From Lota lota (lineage: Eukaryota > Chordata > Actinopteri > Gadiformes > Lotidae): DNA of 64,000 nt. The position numbers and the translations under genes are program-made. A model generated the notes under the pieces. That model saw nothing but the letters and a program-made list of their open reading frames with translations. It was not told the origin of the DNA and ran no database searches. The stretch lies in NCBI GenBank assembly GCA_026745465.1, contig JACYXH010000022.1, positions 30,001 through 94,000 of the forward strand, read 5' to 3'. Numbering within the stretch: the stretch's first letter is position 1; every line of letters begins with the position of its first letter. Of the stretch, positions 1 to 12,300 are shown piece after piece.

Positions 1-509
1 CACTTAGCACCAGAGAGCGCTACAGGCTGATTATCTGGAGTTGTTGATGCCACACGGTGCCAACAGTTTATTAAAAAACATTCATAGTTGACGAATGTAC
101 GGCGCAAGAATACAGTCAAATATAGTGTTGAAAAATAAATACAAACACACATTCATTTATGATGAAACGGAAACGTGGTGTAACTCTACAGCAGAACACA
201 CCTCCTCCTGCCTCATGGGGGCTGTAGGTCTGGCTAGGCTGGATACAGACCAAACCCGAGTGTGTGTGACGTGTTGTGAACGCAAACCAGGGTGGTACAG
301 CTCTGGAAAGGACACCACGGCGGCCATCAGTTTCTCGGTAAACAGCCGTATGCTACAATGCTAACGTTGTTGTAGCATACGGCTGATCGCTGGCTTACGT
401 GATTGGCCACCGCAGCGTTACGTCGGGGTGCTGGTTTGATCGGAATCGGGCCGTAGCCGTCTTTTTACACAGTCACACATAATCGCACAAAATAATGCAG
501 TGAACGTCT
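1..509. other. Non-coding stretch, probably dop1b intron
   Basis: I recognise no exon here. The segment lies upstream of the first visible dop1b exon, so it is most simply intron. It holds one clear inverted repeat: 16-nt arms at 343-358 and 370-385 (arm begins CAGCCGTATGC) around an 11-nt spacer. This could be a small hairpin or a transposon remnant. No flanking target duplication was seen. Confidence 0.4.
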
Positions 510-1019
510 GTGCTCACCTGGTATTCACCATGTGCTCAGCTGGTATTCACCATGTGCTCACCTTGTAGTCACCATGTGCTCACCTTGTATTCACCATGTG
601 CTCACCTTGTAGTCACCATGTGCTCACCTGGTGCTCACCTTGTATTCACCATGTATTCACCATGTGCTCAGCTGGTATTCACCATGTGCTCACCTTGTAT
701 TCACCATGTATTCACCTTGTATTCACCTGGTATTCGCCATGTGCTCACCTTGTATTCACCATGTGCTCACCTTGTATTCACCATGTGCTCAGCTGGTATT
801 CACCATGTGCTCACCTTGTAGTCACCATGTGCTCACCTTGTATTCACCATATATTCACCATGTGCTCACCTGGTATTCACCATGTGCTCACCTTGTATTC
901 ACCATGTGCTCACCTGGTGCTCACCTTGTATTCACCATGTGCTCACCTGGTGCTCACCTTGTATTCACCTGGTATTCGCCATGTGCTCACCTTGTATTCA
1001 CCATGTGCTCACCTTGTAG
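510..1019. repeat. Minisatellite of 11-bp half units running into a dop1b splice acceptor
   Basis: About 500 bp are built from alternating half units of roughly 11 bp (CCATGTGCTCA and CCTTGTATTCA, with variants). Long open frames appear in all three + frames only because the repeat has few stops. The array runs directly into the acceptor of the exon at 1020; the final half unit ends in TTGTAG. Confidence 0.9.
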
Positions 1020-4000
1020 GAGGTCACCCAGCGGGTGCTGGAGGCGGTGGGTGGGGTCGCAGGCTCGTCCCTGGAGCAGACCAGCTGGCTGAGCCGCAAC
1101 CTGGAGGTCAAAAATCAACCGCAGATTTGTCCCGAGCTAGAGGACTCCGCCGAACCCGATGACGCAGATGCCGAAGTGGACTTAGTCGGTTGGTAGTTGA
1201 ATCCCGGAATCACAGTTAAATGTGACTTACACATCTTGTGACCTCCTGACACTTGGCAGCACGTCAGACCTCGATTTTATATAGACACGAATCTGGGGTG
1301 ACTGACCACAGCCCTAGCTACACAATGTAAGGTTAAGCTTCTCTTAACACAAGTCAAGGGCCATGTTCTTTGTAGTGCAGCGATATGGATCCTATCTATA
1401 TCAAGTCCAGGCCTATCTAGCCCAGACTGGTGATGTGAACATGCTGTGTGTCTCCTTCTTCAGATGTGGGGTCCCAGGCCAGCACCATGGTCTCCGCCTC
1501 AGCCCCGTCCGTCTACAGCGTCCAGGCCCTCGCACTTCTGGCTGAGGTAGGTTTCGTCAAGTGTGTGTCGGTGTGTGCGTGTGTCGGTGTGCGCGTGGGT
1601 GTGTTGGTGTGCGTGTGTCGGTGTGTGTGTGCGCGCGGGTGTGTCGGTGTGTGTGTGTGTGTGCGTGCGTGCGTACTGTTCACCACTTCATCTTCCTGCA
1701 GATCCTTGCCCCGCTCCTGGACATGGTGTACCGCAGCGATGAGAAGGAGAAGGCTGTCCCCCTCATCACTAGGATCATGTACTATGTTTTCCCGTACCTC
1801 AAGAACCACAGGTAGCCACTGCAGCACACACTTTTATAAAAGAACAAACTTTTTTAAAAGAACCCTCTTATTGTGTACACTTTCTTTCGTTTTTCGTCCA
1901 CAAACGATGACTGCGTTATTCCCAGGAGCGCGTTAAAACTGTCCCGTCTTTCAATGTTCTTAAAGAATGAAGAGGTTGGCAAACACCTCCTCGCCGTCTG
2001 CTTCCGTCGCGGTCGGGGTGCCAGTGAGCGCTGCAGTGAGCGCTGCAGTGAGCGCTGCAGTGAGCGCTGCAGTGAGCGCTGCAGTGAGCGCTGCAGTGAG
2101 CGCTCTAGTGAGCGCTGCAGTGAGCGCTGCGGTGAGCGCTGCAGTGAGCGCTGCGGTGAGCGCTGCAGTGAGCGCTGCAGTGAGCGCTCTAGTGAGCGCT
2201 GCAGTGAGCGCTGCGGTGAGCGCTGCAGTGAGCGCTGCGGTGAGCGCTGCAGTGAGCGCTGCAGTGAGCGCTGCAGTGAGCGCTCTAGTGAGCGCTGCAG
2301 TGAGCGCTGCAGTGAGCGATCCCCTGCGTGGCGTCAGCTTGCGGGCATTCGTCCAGTTTCCGCTCCGCTGCCCGTATCTGCTCCTTCGATCCTTCGCTTG
2401 CGCGCTTTATAGGCAATTTTGTTCGGGAAATCACCGCACTTAGCGGAAAATTGGGGTCCAACGGCGCGTGCGTTATATCTGAATTCAGGGTATGTCAAAC
2501 CGTGTTGTATCGCGGTTTAAGTGTACGTAAGATGCCTTGTCCAAAATGATTTCCTTTCTCAGGACTGCCCCGTGTGTGACTGTCCACTTGGTAAACACAA
2601 CTCTTGAGTCTTCAGGGTCTGCTAGTAGGGGTGTTTGACCTCCCAGTGGAAAGGTTATATCTGTCTACCCGTAGGCACCTAGAAAACACCGGAGGTGTCC
2701 GCTGAAGGATCAAATAGTTCTAAAATAGTAGCAATCTTCCTGATCCACAAGTCGACCCCTCCGTGGCATGTGACCTGCATCATGTTCATCCTGATCTTCT
2801 CTGTGTGTCAGTGCCTACAACATGCCCAGTTTCGGAGCCGGGGCCCAGCTGCTGAGCAGCCTCAGTGGGTATGCCTACACCAAGCGGGCTTGGAGGAAGG
2901 AGGCCTTTGAGCTGTTCATGGACCCTCTGTTCTTCACCATGGAGGCCTCCTGTGCCCTTCAGTGAGACCACAAGTACATTTGTTTCACAGTAAGAACTAC
3001 TTTAGGTAAGACCCTCGTCTAACTTCGTTGGGTTTCTCCCCAGCTGGAGGTCCATCATTGACCACCTACTGACCCACGAGAAGACCATGTTCAAAGACCT
3101 CATGAGTGAGTACATGTGTTGAGCTACCAGCAGCGTTTATCCTCATCTCACGTGTTGGAGTGTGTTCTAGAGGGTTTGCTGTCTGAAGCTTGTATTTCCC
3201 CATTTCGATTTGTTTCTAGGCATGCAGAGCAGCTCTCTGAAACTGTTTCCCAGTGCAGAGCAGAAGCCCATGTTGCTGAAACGACAGGCATTCGCAATGT
3301 TCAGCGGAGAGGTGGACCAATACCATCTCTATCTGCCCTTAATTCAAGGTATGCGTGTGGTATGTTATAGTGTCACAAATCGAGCAGAGTAGCTGTAATC
3401 TGGTTGAATGGGGCGTTTCGCTTTCTTTAGCTTCATATTAGTTTTGACCAATCGTGTTGCTGGGGGCGGGGATCTGAAAGCGTGTAATTGGCTAACAGAA
3501 AACACGGTCGGCCAGCACTGGTTAAACTTTTCTCGTAGCTGGTGGGAAGACCAGCTAAATTCCTGGCCAGACACCAGCATTGTTAGACAAAATGTCTGTA
3601 AAGGTTTTGAATTACCACCGTGCAGACGGGCAGGTGAAGAGTACACTTATCTTAACACACCCTCAGAGCGCCTGAGTTAGTCTTTACGCGTGACCCTTAG
3701 ATGACACTTATCTTAACATGTCACTGTTTCCACCTCAGAGCGCCTGAGTGACTCTTTACACATGACCCTTAGATGACACTTATCTTAACTCATGTCGTTG
3801 TTTCCACCTCAGAGCGCCTGAGTGACTCTTTACACATGACCCTTAGATGACACTTATCTTAACACACGTCGCTGTTTCCACCTCAGAGCGCCTGAGCCAG
3901 TCTTTACGCGTGACCCTTAGATGACACTTATCTTAACTCACGTCGTTGTTTCCACCTCAGAGCGCCTGAGCGAGACTTTACGTGTGACCCAGACCCCGGC

Positions 4001-5143
4001 CGTCTCCGCCCAGACCTTCCTGATGTTCCGTGTTCTGCTGCTACGCATCTCCCCGCAGCACCTCACCTCCCTCTGGCCCATCATGGTCACGGAGCTGGTA
4101 AGAAGCGCCTGGGCTCCACGTGGGTCTGTGGATCCAAAGCATCGTCTCTAGGTTCTCCGTGAATGAACCCAAGCGCTAAAGCGTCACGTTTCTTTTGTTG
4201 TTTTCTATTCTATTTTCAGATCCGAATATTTTCCCGTCTAAATAAAGCCCTGCAGTCAGACGTTGAGGTCACCAAGTATGTAACGGTGTAATTCTCTTAA
4301 ACCATTGATTAACACCTTGTTTTGTATTTAGACACATCACTATGAACATTCAGATGAATGTTTGTTCCTTGATGAACCCCCCCCCCCCCCACCCCCCTTA
4401 GACTTTCTAAGGTGGTGCGTGGAGCCCTGGGCCGGAACAGTCCACTGAACATTCCCCAGCAGGACCTGGACATGTATCTGTCCGCCTGCAAGTTCCTGGA
4501 TACGTCCCTCGCTTTCCCTCCAGATAAGATGCCCCTATTCCAAATGTAAGAGCCACGGGCAGGTCAGATCCGACGTGGAAGTGGTTCGTGTGACCCACTG
4601 AGCGTGTGACGGGCCGGTAACAAACATCTGCACACAGGTATCGCTGGGCCTTCGTCCCCGAGGTGGATGTGGACCGCTACAGTGGGCCGGAGAACGCACT
4701 CCTAGAGGGAGAGCAGGAATGCAAACCGCACATTCTTCGAATACTGGAGGGGATACAGCTGCGGCATGGGGTGAGCTTACAGAAAGCGCGTGCTTGAGTT
4801 CAATTGAAGTTGCAAAACGTGGCGGAACGAAAGCGAAGCCCCAATTGTGCCTCTGTTCTTGTTGTTGTTTCAGGTGTCCAATGGGCTGGCGGAGGAATCG
4901 AGCACAGAACCGCTGGAGTTCCCTCTCCTCAGCCAGCGCTCCCTGCCATCCATCACCCATCTGGTGCCCTTCTTCCACACCCTGTGCTGCTCCTTCCAGG
5001 GCCCCTCGGCCCAGAGCCCCTCGGCCCCGGGCCCTGCACGGAGCCAGCCAATGGTAGACTACCCGGCGGCCAGCAGCGACGGTGTCCTGAGGAGGCTGGA
5101 AGCCATCACCGAAGAGGAATTCTTGGATCCTATGGAGAGTTAA
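1020..5143 (+). CDS. dop1b: dop1b (DOPEY2), C-terminal 480 codons in 11 exons
   Basis: DOP1 family proteins are very large cytosolic proteins that work with MON2 and P4-ATPase flippases in endosome-to-Golgi traffic. Exons read by splice sites and phase: 1020-1188, 1464-1546, 1702-1811, 2812-2961, 3044-3105, 3220-3348, 3961-4097, 4220-4275, 4402-4545, 4638-4770, 4874-5143 (TAA at 5141). They sum to 1443 nt in one frame. Family landmarks include [71 protein letters not shown] and [20 protein letters not shown]. The 5' part, most of the protein, is outside the window. Introns hold three minisatellites, two of which touch acceptors. The next gene is morc3-like, the same neighbour as on human chromosome 21. 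Identity is near certain; single exon edges are by eye. Confidence 0.95.
1561..1676. repeat. GT/GC-rich simple repeat in a dop1b intron
   Basis: Imperfect (GTGTGTCG)n and (GTGTGCG)n tract filling most of the 155-bp intron between the exons ending at 1546 and starting at 1702. It ends about 25 bp before the acceptor. Confidence 0.9.
2022..2318. repeat. 12-bp minisatellite
   Basis: About 25 tandem copies of the 12-bp unit AGTGAGCGCTGC, with variants ending CTCT or CTGCGG, in a dop1b intron. Because 12 is a multiple of three, two + frames stay open through it (SERC or AVSA repeats). These are not genes. Confidence 0.95.
3661..3985 (+). repeat. Tandem 72-74 bp repeat carrying a copied splice acceptor and exon start
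   Basis: The motif CCTCAGAGCGCCTGAG recurs at 3661, 3733, 3807, 3881 and 3955. Each unit holds a pyrimidine-rich acceptor (TTTCCACCTCAG) and about 25 nt resembling the start of the dop1b exon. Only the last copy (acceptor ending 3960) leads into the full coding exon 3961-4097; the others run into CTTAGATGACACTTATC. The array therefore grew from the intron/exon junction. Confidence 0.9.
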
Positions 5144-5950
5144 CTATCCCTGTTACGCTCTCGGAGCAACTGGACCGAGCCTGGGAAGCGAAGCTTGTGA
5201 AATCATGAAGGGGAAGCGACTGGAGCAATATTCCCCTTGCGTTGTTAACGAGAGCAGAAAAGAAAATGACAAATGGTGGTGGTTTTTAAAGAGCTGCTGA
5301 ACGTCTTACTTTGTCTTGTTCCCATGCTCGTACATCTCGCCTAGGCTGCGCTTACACACTTACCTGGGATACAGAAATGTAGGGAAGCTTCTTTAGTTTT
5401 AGTTTTCTCTCGGTGGTTACGCATCATGTTCATGTTCTGGATCAGACATCTCTTTTGTTTTCTTGAGGTTAAGGGAATTATTGTCACAACTATGGATACA
5501 ACAGGGAATGTTTGAATACAGGACGGTCGTTATTAGTAGTATATTAAGAAGTCGTATCGTAATAATGCAGCGTAATTTTAATGGCACAGAACATATTGTT
5601 ATTAATGAAACCGTGTAAAGTATCTAAACATATTTCTGGCGTAGCTGAGTGGATTTGTGGGATGTTATGTGAGGCTCCATGTCAACAAGATGCGGTTCTC
5701 CTAACTGGTTGTAATTGGGTATTATTTAACTTTTAGTCCTGAATGTGATGTGTCCAAAATGTTTTATTTTTGTTTCTCTTTCTTGCTGTTTTCAGTAGTT
5801 TTTTTTTTTTAATGGAAGGCAAATATAACATGTTCATGGATATATGTTTGCCATTCCATCCGAAAAGTCCTGAATGTTAAGGTTGTTTTTGTTGGGAATG
5901 CTTATGACTGTGTGGAGGTTTCATTAATAAGTTATATTTAAAATAAAGAG
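5144..5950 (+). other. dop1b: dop1b 3' untranslated region with poly(A) signal
   Basis: The sequence after the stop is AT-rich with no further exon. AATAAA lies at 5942-5947. Positions from about 5627 to 6005 have a close second copy at about 50582-50945 inside the morc3 array, so this tail was part of a duplicated segment. Confidence 0.6.
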
Positions 5951-6340
5951 CATTCAAATCGACACCATTGAGATCTATTTATTTTGAAGTACAGTTGGCC
6001 TATTCCGTAAAACTCAACAATATATTACTACTTGTTTTGGTAACTGCAGAGGTTGATGTTGATGGCCGCGTCCGAGAGAGGGTTCATCTTCTCTGAGATT
6101 TTGGTGTTTGTGGCTCACATTTCATGGCAGTATTTGATGAGGGTTGCGATTAACTGACATTTTATCTTTGGTTATTTGATGCACATATTAAGCTTCTGCG
6201 TATGATGTACTGTTTTACACGGGTTTCTGGTCAGGTTATGATGTGGGCTGGTTCGCATTGCATTGGGCGGGTTTTAAGTTGTGATTGAGCAGGAAACTGT
6301 CAGGCTGTTCCGCACTCAGTTAGTTTCAGTTCCAGAGAAC
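5951..6340 (+). promoter_or_regulatory. Upstream region of morc3-like A1, with ISRE-like motif
   Basis: The block before the start codon is repeated at the 5' end of B1 and A3 and partly at A2, including GGGTTTTAAGTTGTGATTGA and the run to GAGAACATGGCG. AGTTTCAGTTCC at 6322-6333 is one base away from the interferon-response consensus AGTTTCNNTTTC. It recurs at B1 (17858-17869) and A3 (54202-54213). A2 keeps only the first half. The start site of transcription cannot be read from sequence, so the motif may lie in the promoter or the 5' UTR. Confidence 0.4.
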
Positions 6341-9300
6341 ATGGCGACTGGACAGACGGAACGCGGGGTCCCGCTGAGTAAGGTAAGGTTAACATATCAT
6401 CGGTATCGATTGGTGGAATTATGCCGGTACTAATCTTAACGACATACCAGGGGCGAAATCGATCCATGATCACCGCAGAAAAGAAAGCGGGGCGTTCCGG
6501 ACGTAACGGGCAACACTGCATTATTCCCAGAGCAACCAATGTCTTGTGTCGATAAAGTTTAAACCACACGTTTTAATGAAATTAAGTTCAGCATCAGAGT
6601 GCAATATTCACCTTTCTAATGCTACCATGTTCAATACCGTTTTATTATATTGGTAGTCCGTGTCAAGATGCTGCTCCAGCAGAAGGTGGCACGCCCTTGG
6701 CAACCGCCTATAAGACCTATGCCTTTAGCCGGCTCTGCATGTCAAGAGACTGCTCCAGCGGGTGTGGTGTATATGGGTGGTTCCTTTTAAAATGTATTTA
6801 TATGCAGGGCAGCACCAAATTGATTATCTGAAAAACATAAAACACACCTGTGTTTTAGTCCTGCCTTGAATTGTTCCATCATTATCGTTCATGACCGGCT
6901 TCAGAAACGTTTGTCCTCCGACTAATACTTAATCAATGATATTTTGCTGGAGTATTCCTATGAACAGAGAAGCTATTATAATAAAACCAGTCACAGTGAA
7001 GGAAATGGGAGAAAGGTTCACTTTTAAACTCTTAAAGTGATCATGTGTAAGATTTGCGCCTCTATTGGTTGCTAACATTTAGTTCGTTTTTTAATTAAAA
7101 ATTTTTTAAAAACTGAAGAAATCGCAACTGCTGTTGGTCTTGATGTGGCCCCTCCCACTTGCTGTTGGTCTTGATGTGGCCCCTCCCACTTGCTGTTGGT
7201 CTTAACTTTTACTAGTGCTGGCAGAGTTTGTGTTCACTGAAAGTATCCAATTACGCGCTTACAGATCCCTGCATCCAGCACCCTGATTGGTTGAAACAAA
7301 TAAAGTCAGATGGCATTTTGGAGCTTCTTTTGTGAGGCGTCTGCATAAAACCAGGGATTGGGGCGGGACGTAGCTTTTCAGAAATGGTAGAATTTGTCGC
7401 TGTGGCTAGGCGATATTTGAATCTGTCAAAAACCAAAGCTAGCTGTCAATCACGTGCTATGAGTTAGAGTTGACAATACTATATGTAACTATAGCTAACC
7501 CAATTTGGACCTAAAAGAGCTCATTTTACATTTTGTGGGAACTTTACCAGTAGAGGCAGTAGCATGACCTCAAATAATATCTCCATAGTCCAGTGAAGGC
7601 CAGATTTTAGATTGTATAATTATTTTCCTGCTCTCAAAATAGAAGCAAGCATTGTTCCTGTATAGGAAACTAAAATGAGTTTTGAGTTTATAAGCAAGAT
7701 GGTCAGTATGGGTTTGATAAGACAGCCTGCCGTCCGGCCATATTCTTAGATACGAGGATGGAACAATATTGATTAAATCACAATTAAGAGTACACAAGGG
7801 TTGATTGTGGGGTTGTTGTAGCAAATTAAATGACTGGTGGCTGGCTCGATTAAAGGCTGAGACAAAATGGATATCCGTAGTTGATTTATTTCATATGCTG
7901 CAGCACATAAAAGACACAGTTTCAAAGGCAACTCCACGCAGAGCAGAGTTCTCGAGAAAGCGCGCCGAGGACAGGAGGGAAGCCTTTTTATAAAGTGGGG
8001 CAAGCAGCATCTCAGAAATTACACTAGATGGCGCCATTTGACTGTCTATAACAGATTCGATGCCCAATTAAAGCCGGACATCTGGTTTGGGGAGAGAGCA
8101 TACAGTCAAGGCCAGACACAGATACATTGTTATGGAAAAAGGAGCTTGCTCAGGAGTTTCTCATATGGGAACAGAGCACCATGCAGGAATACAGACAGCT
8201 GTGGGGAGGTAGATAGTTGAAAAGACACATAGTACATCGAAATTGATTAGTTTTATCAAGCTGACCTCCGAATGGGCCTTGAGTCATTTTTCAACCACAG
8301 GGTAGACCGTGTGATCTAAAGATAAAATGCATGCATTTAATCATTTTAGAATTGAAAGCAATCAAGCTAATGAATTAACAGATTTCTGGAGGCCATTAAA
8401 GGTAATGTCTGACGTAATGTCACGTTATGTAATCTCCTTCTAATGAAATAGCCCCAAGTAACATAATGTTAACTTGCTAACTACCAATAAGATGAGTAGA
8501 CTAAGCAAATTGAACAAATACAAAAATGTATAGTTTTGTAATCAGTAATGGGCGTTCCCATTTCAGCTTAACCCAAAGTTTCTCCACACCAACTCTACCA
8601 GTCACACCTGGCCCTTCAGTGCTATTGCTGAACTCATAGGTGAGTCCTCCTGTAACTTTTGGTTTATGTGGCAGCATACATTAGTTTGAGTTTCTGGTTT
8701 GTAGAAGTGTGCTTTAAGTCGCCTAGAACCGGAAATTCACTTGACATCTGACAGAAGGCCAAATGTTTTACCAGAGACCTTCACAAATGCAGAGAATTTA
8801 TTTCTTCAAAATGTCTTTCAGCTAATTACAATATAGCAGCCATTTTATGTTTGTATAGACTTGAATTGAATAGTTTTTTCGTTATATTCTCCTTAATCCT
8901 TGCCGTAGACAATGCATATGATATTGATGCCAAAGAGATATGGATCGATAAGACCCAGATCAAAGACCAGGAGTGTCTAACCTTCATGGATAACGGAAAC
9001 GGACTCAGCTATGACATGATGCATCGGATGCTCAGGTGATAGTTGATCATTTACAATATCTATGATTATTTATAATATCACACCATCTGGGAATTCAGTT
9101 TATTGCTGACCGTGTCATGAGTTTAGTGGTTAATGCATGAACATATTTTCCCTTATAGCTTCGGATTCAGCGACAAAAAAGCTGTGAACGGCAAACATCC
9201 CATTGGAATGTATGGCAACGGTTTCAAGTCTGGCGCAATGCGTCTGGGCCAGGATGCCATCGTTTTATCCAAATCAGAGACTGACCTGTGTGTTGGCATG

Positions 9301-12300
9301 CTGTCACAGACTTACCTAAAGAAGACCGGAGTCGAGCACATCGCTGTTCCTATCATCAGCATTAAGAAACCAGAAGCAAATAAGTATATCCTTTTGAGCT
9401 TGTCAAATGGGTCTCAACTGTGTTCCAGGTCCTTGCTGTTGTGGGTTTTTGATCACTGTTATCAGGAAGTAAATTACTGTGGATATGTTAATCAAGTCAT
9501 ATTTGGTTCCTTCGCTAGGGCCTTATTAGGGGATATTAGTTATATTTGATTTTAGTATTTTTTTATTTGATTATAATTGTTAGCCCTTACCTTGCTCTCG
9601 CTTTCCAACATGAGAAATGGTTTATAATGTAATAATATTGTTCAGTTTGGATCTGGTTTCCCCTGCTATGACACCGATGTGAAAGGGGTCTGCTGGGTCC
9701 AAAGTGAGGAGAATATCGTTTATATCCACCAGGCCTAGTAAGAACTTCCTTGACCCGAGTGACTACTCAGTGTGTTGGAGGAGCACAGGGCCAGTCTGAG
9801 GGAAATACTGCGCTACTCACCCTTCAACACTCAGGAAGAGCTGCTTACTGCGCTCCAAGCTATCGAGTCCACCTGCTCCAGCACCGGGACCCGGATCATC
9901 ATCTGGAACCTCCGCAGGTCTGGGTTTATCCCCATGGTTACAGGCTCATCTGAAGGACCATTAACGCTTTAAGCCCACAGGACACTAAACAGGACATTAA
10001 ACAGTCTATGGTCGGCACACAAAATAAGGTTTTAGAATATTTGGGACCAAGATAGACCTATTGAGTCCTGTAATACAAAGCGAGCACAAATATACAGCGT
10101 GCATACATTAAAACTATATAATATGCCCTTTAAATCCACACAAACATTATCATTGATTTTACATGAAAATATCTCATATGCAAGCAAATGGTAAGATATG
10201 CTAAATTAATAATAGCTACTGTTATTATGAATCATTTTAAGTAATTTAGATTAATTTAATAAATAAATAATATCAAATATTAATACATATTTAGATAAGT
10301 CTACCAAGGGATACATTTTTTAAGTTACTATTTAGAATGTTTATATAAAGACTATTTTACCTTGTTTCATCTATTTGTATGTGCTATCTTTATGTCTTTG
10401 TTTTCATTATAGGACGTCTGAAGGGAATATGGAGTTTGAGTTCTCCAAAGATGATATCCGCATTCCCTCTGATGTCCTTAAATCAACGACTGAACCAGAC
10501 CAAAGACCAGAGCGATCAGACTCGTTCGTCCCTGAGAGTGACTTGTCGTTGCGTGTAAGTAGTAGCGACCTCGGCTGACCCCATGGCACACGTAAACAGC
10601 CTGTAGTTCTGGGGGAAGACCCCACATACCGAATGCAGAGAATGGGATCAGACGGTCATGATGCAACATTAACTGTGATCAAGATATTAAGATGACCGTA
10701 TTTCTAAAACCAGTTTAACACTTTGGTATTAACATTTTGAACATTTCACAAATGGGGATTTATAAGAAAACCTGATATCTGCATTGTAAAATGCTATATA
10801 CTTAAGCACTTTGTAAAGACCAAATAAATCAAATTTACTGATAAATAATATTACTATTTTTATGATGCTTGACTAGCGACTAGATGGGATTTATTTATCT
10901 AGTTGCTGTTGTATTGGTGATATACACACTTTAGTCTATGAAAGGTTGTATTTAGTTTTGTATCTATACTTATGAACGTAGGCATACTGCAGCGTCCTCT
11001 ACTTGAAGCCTCGTATGCAGATCAACATTCGAGGACAGAAGGTGGAGACTCAGCTCATCTCAGAGAGCCTTGCAATTAGGAAAAAGTACACCTACAAACC
11101 CAATGTTACAGTATCCTTTTCGTCCAGACACACAAACCTTCCAGCTCCTTCTTGCAAAGGAAGAAACCATTTATTAGTACAGTCTCTGCATTTAATCCAG
11201 GAGCAGTGGGCTGCCACAGTGTAGCGCCCGGGAACCAACTCCAGTTTTAGCATGCTTGTCTTGGTTATGGGAAGGCCAGGAGCTAGTGTTCTGTGGTTAT
11301 GTGTTATGGTGTGGGGGAAACCAGAGCACCCAGGTTAAACACAGTGGAAAACCCTCCTGATGGAACCCAGGAGCTTCTGAGGCAGCAGTGCTAACCACTG
11401 AACCACCGTGTTCCCCAACATCACAACATCCATCAGAGAGACAGATTCTTCACAACAGTCTTCTTGACCAGTGTGTGTGTGTGTGTATGTTTGGTTTATT
11501 CATGGAAGAAATGTTTTTCATTTTGTGAAGACTCTACATCAGTCTTCCTGGTCCAGTTTGTTCCTTAAGTCCGGTTCTAGAAACAAGAAATCCCCATCAC
11601 CTTTGGGTACAACGAGAATAACATGGACCAATATGGCATCATGATGTACTACAAGAACCGACTCATCAAGGCATATCATCGTGTCGGTTGTCAGCTAAAG
11701 GTGAGTGTGTGCCATAATTTAAAATGTGCCTTTTTATTAGGTCTTATTATTCATACGTTGGTGTTTGTTGTGGTAAACGTTGGTGTATGTGCTCCTAACA
11801 GGCTAACAACAGGCTAGGCATCGGAGTCATTGGTGTGATTGAGTGTAATTTTCTGGAACCGACTCACAACAAACAGAACTTCAACGACACCAATACGTAC
11901 AGGTAAGGCCTGTACCGTAATGGTGTTCAAATCATGATCTCACAATCAGGAACTCGTTTTTGACAGTTATCGTACTTTGTTTAGGTGTTGGTATACTACT
12001 TACTGTTACTATTTCGTCATTTAGCAGTCATTTTTCCACAAAGCAACAAGCAGTGAATTCAGATGTCTTTATGAGGTGGAAGAGGTTAGGATCTGGCTCT
12101 AGAGTGCCTACATGTAGACTGTCTTTATTGGGGTTTGAGCCCAGAACCTCTGGTCAACCACCCTAACCACTACACTGTCCCTCTTATCAAGACACAAGTC
12201 TGACTTTTTATGTTTGTTTTACAGGAACGCTATCAGAAATGTGGCAGGAAAGTTAGGAGAATACTGTAAAGAAATTTGGTTAAAGAGAAAGAAGAGCAAC

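Noticed and set aside
1873-2443. Long + strand frames of SERC and AVSA repeats
   Set aside because: Produced by the 12-bp minisatellite in a dop1b intron.
6300-6569. 89-codon frame on the - strand over morc3 exon 1, also at 17776, 34523 and 54180
   Set aside because: It lies antisense to exon 1 and the start of intron 1 and recurs only because the region is duplicated; it resembles no protein I know.
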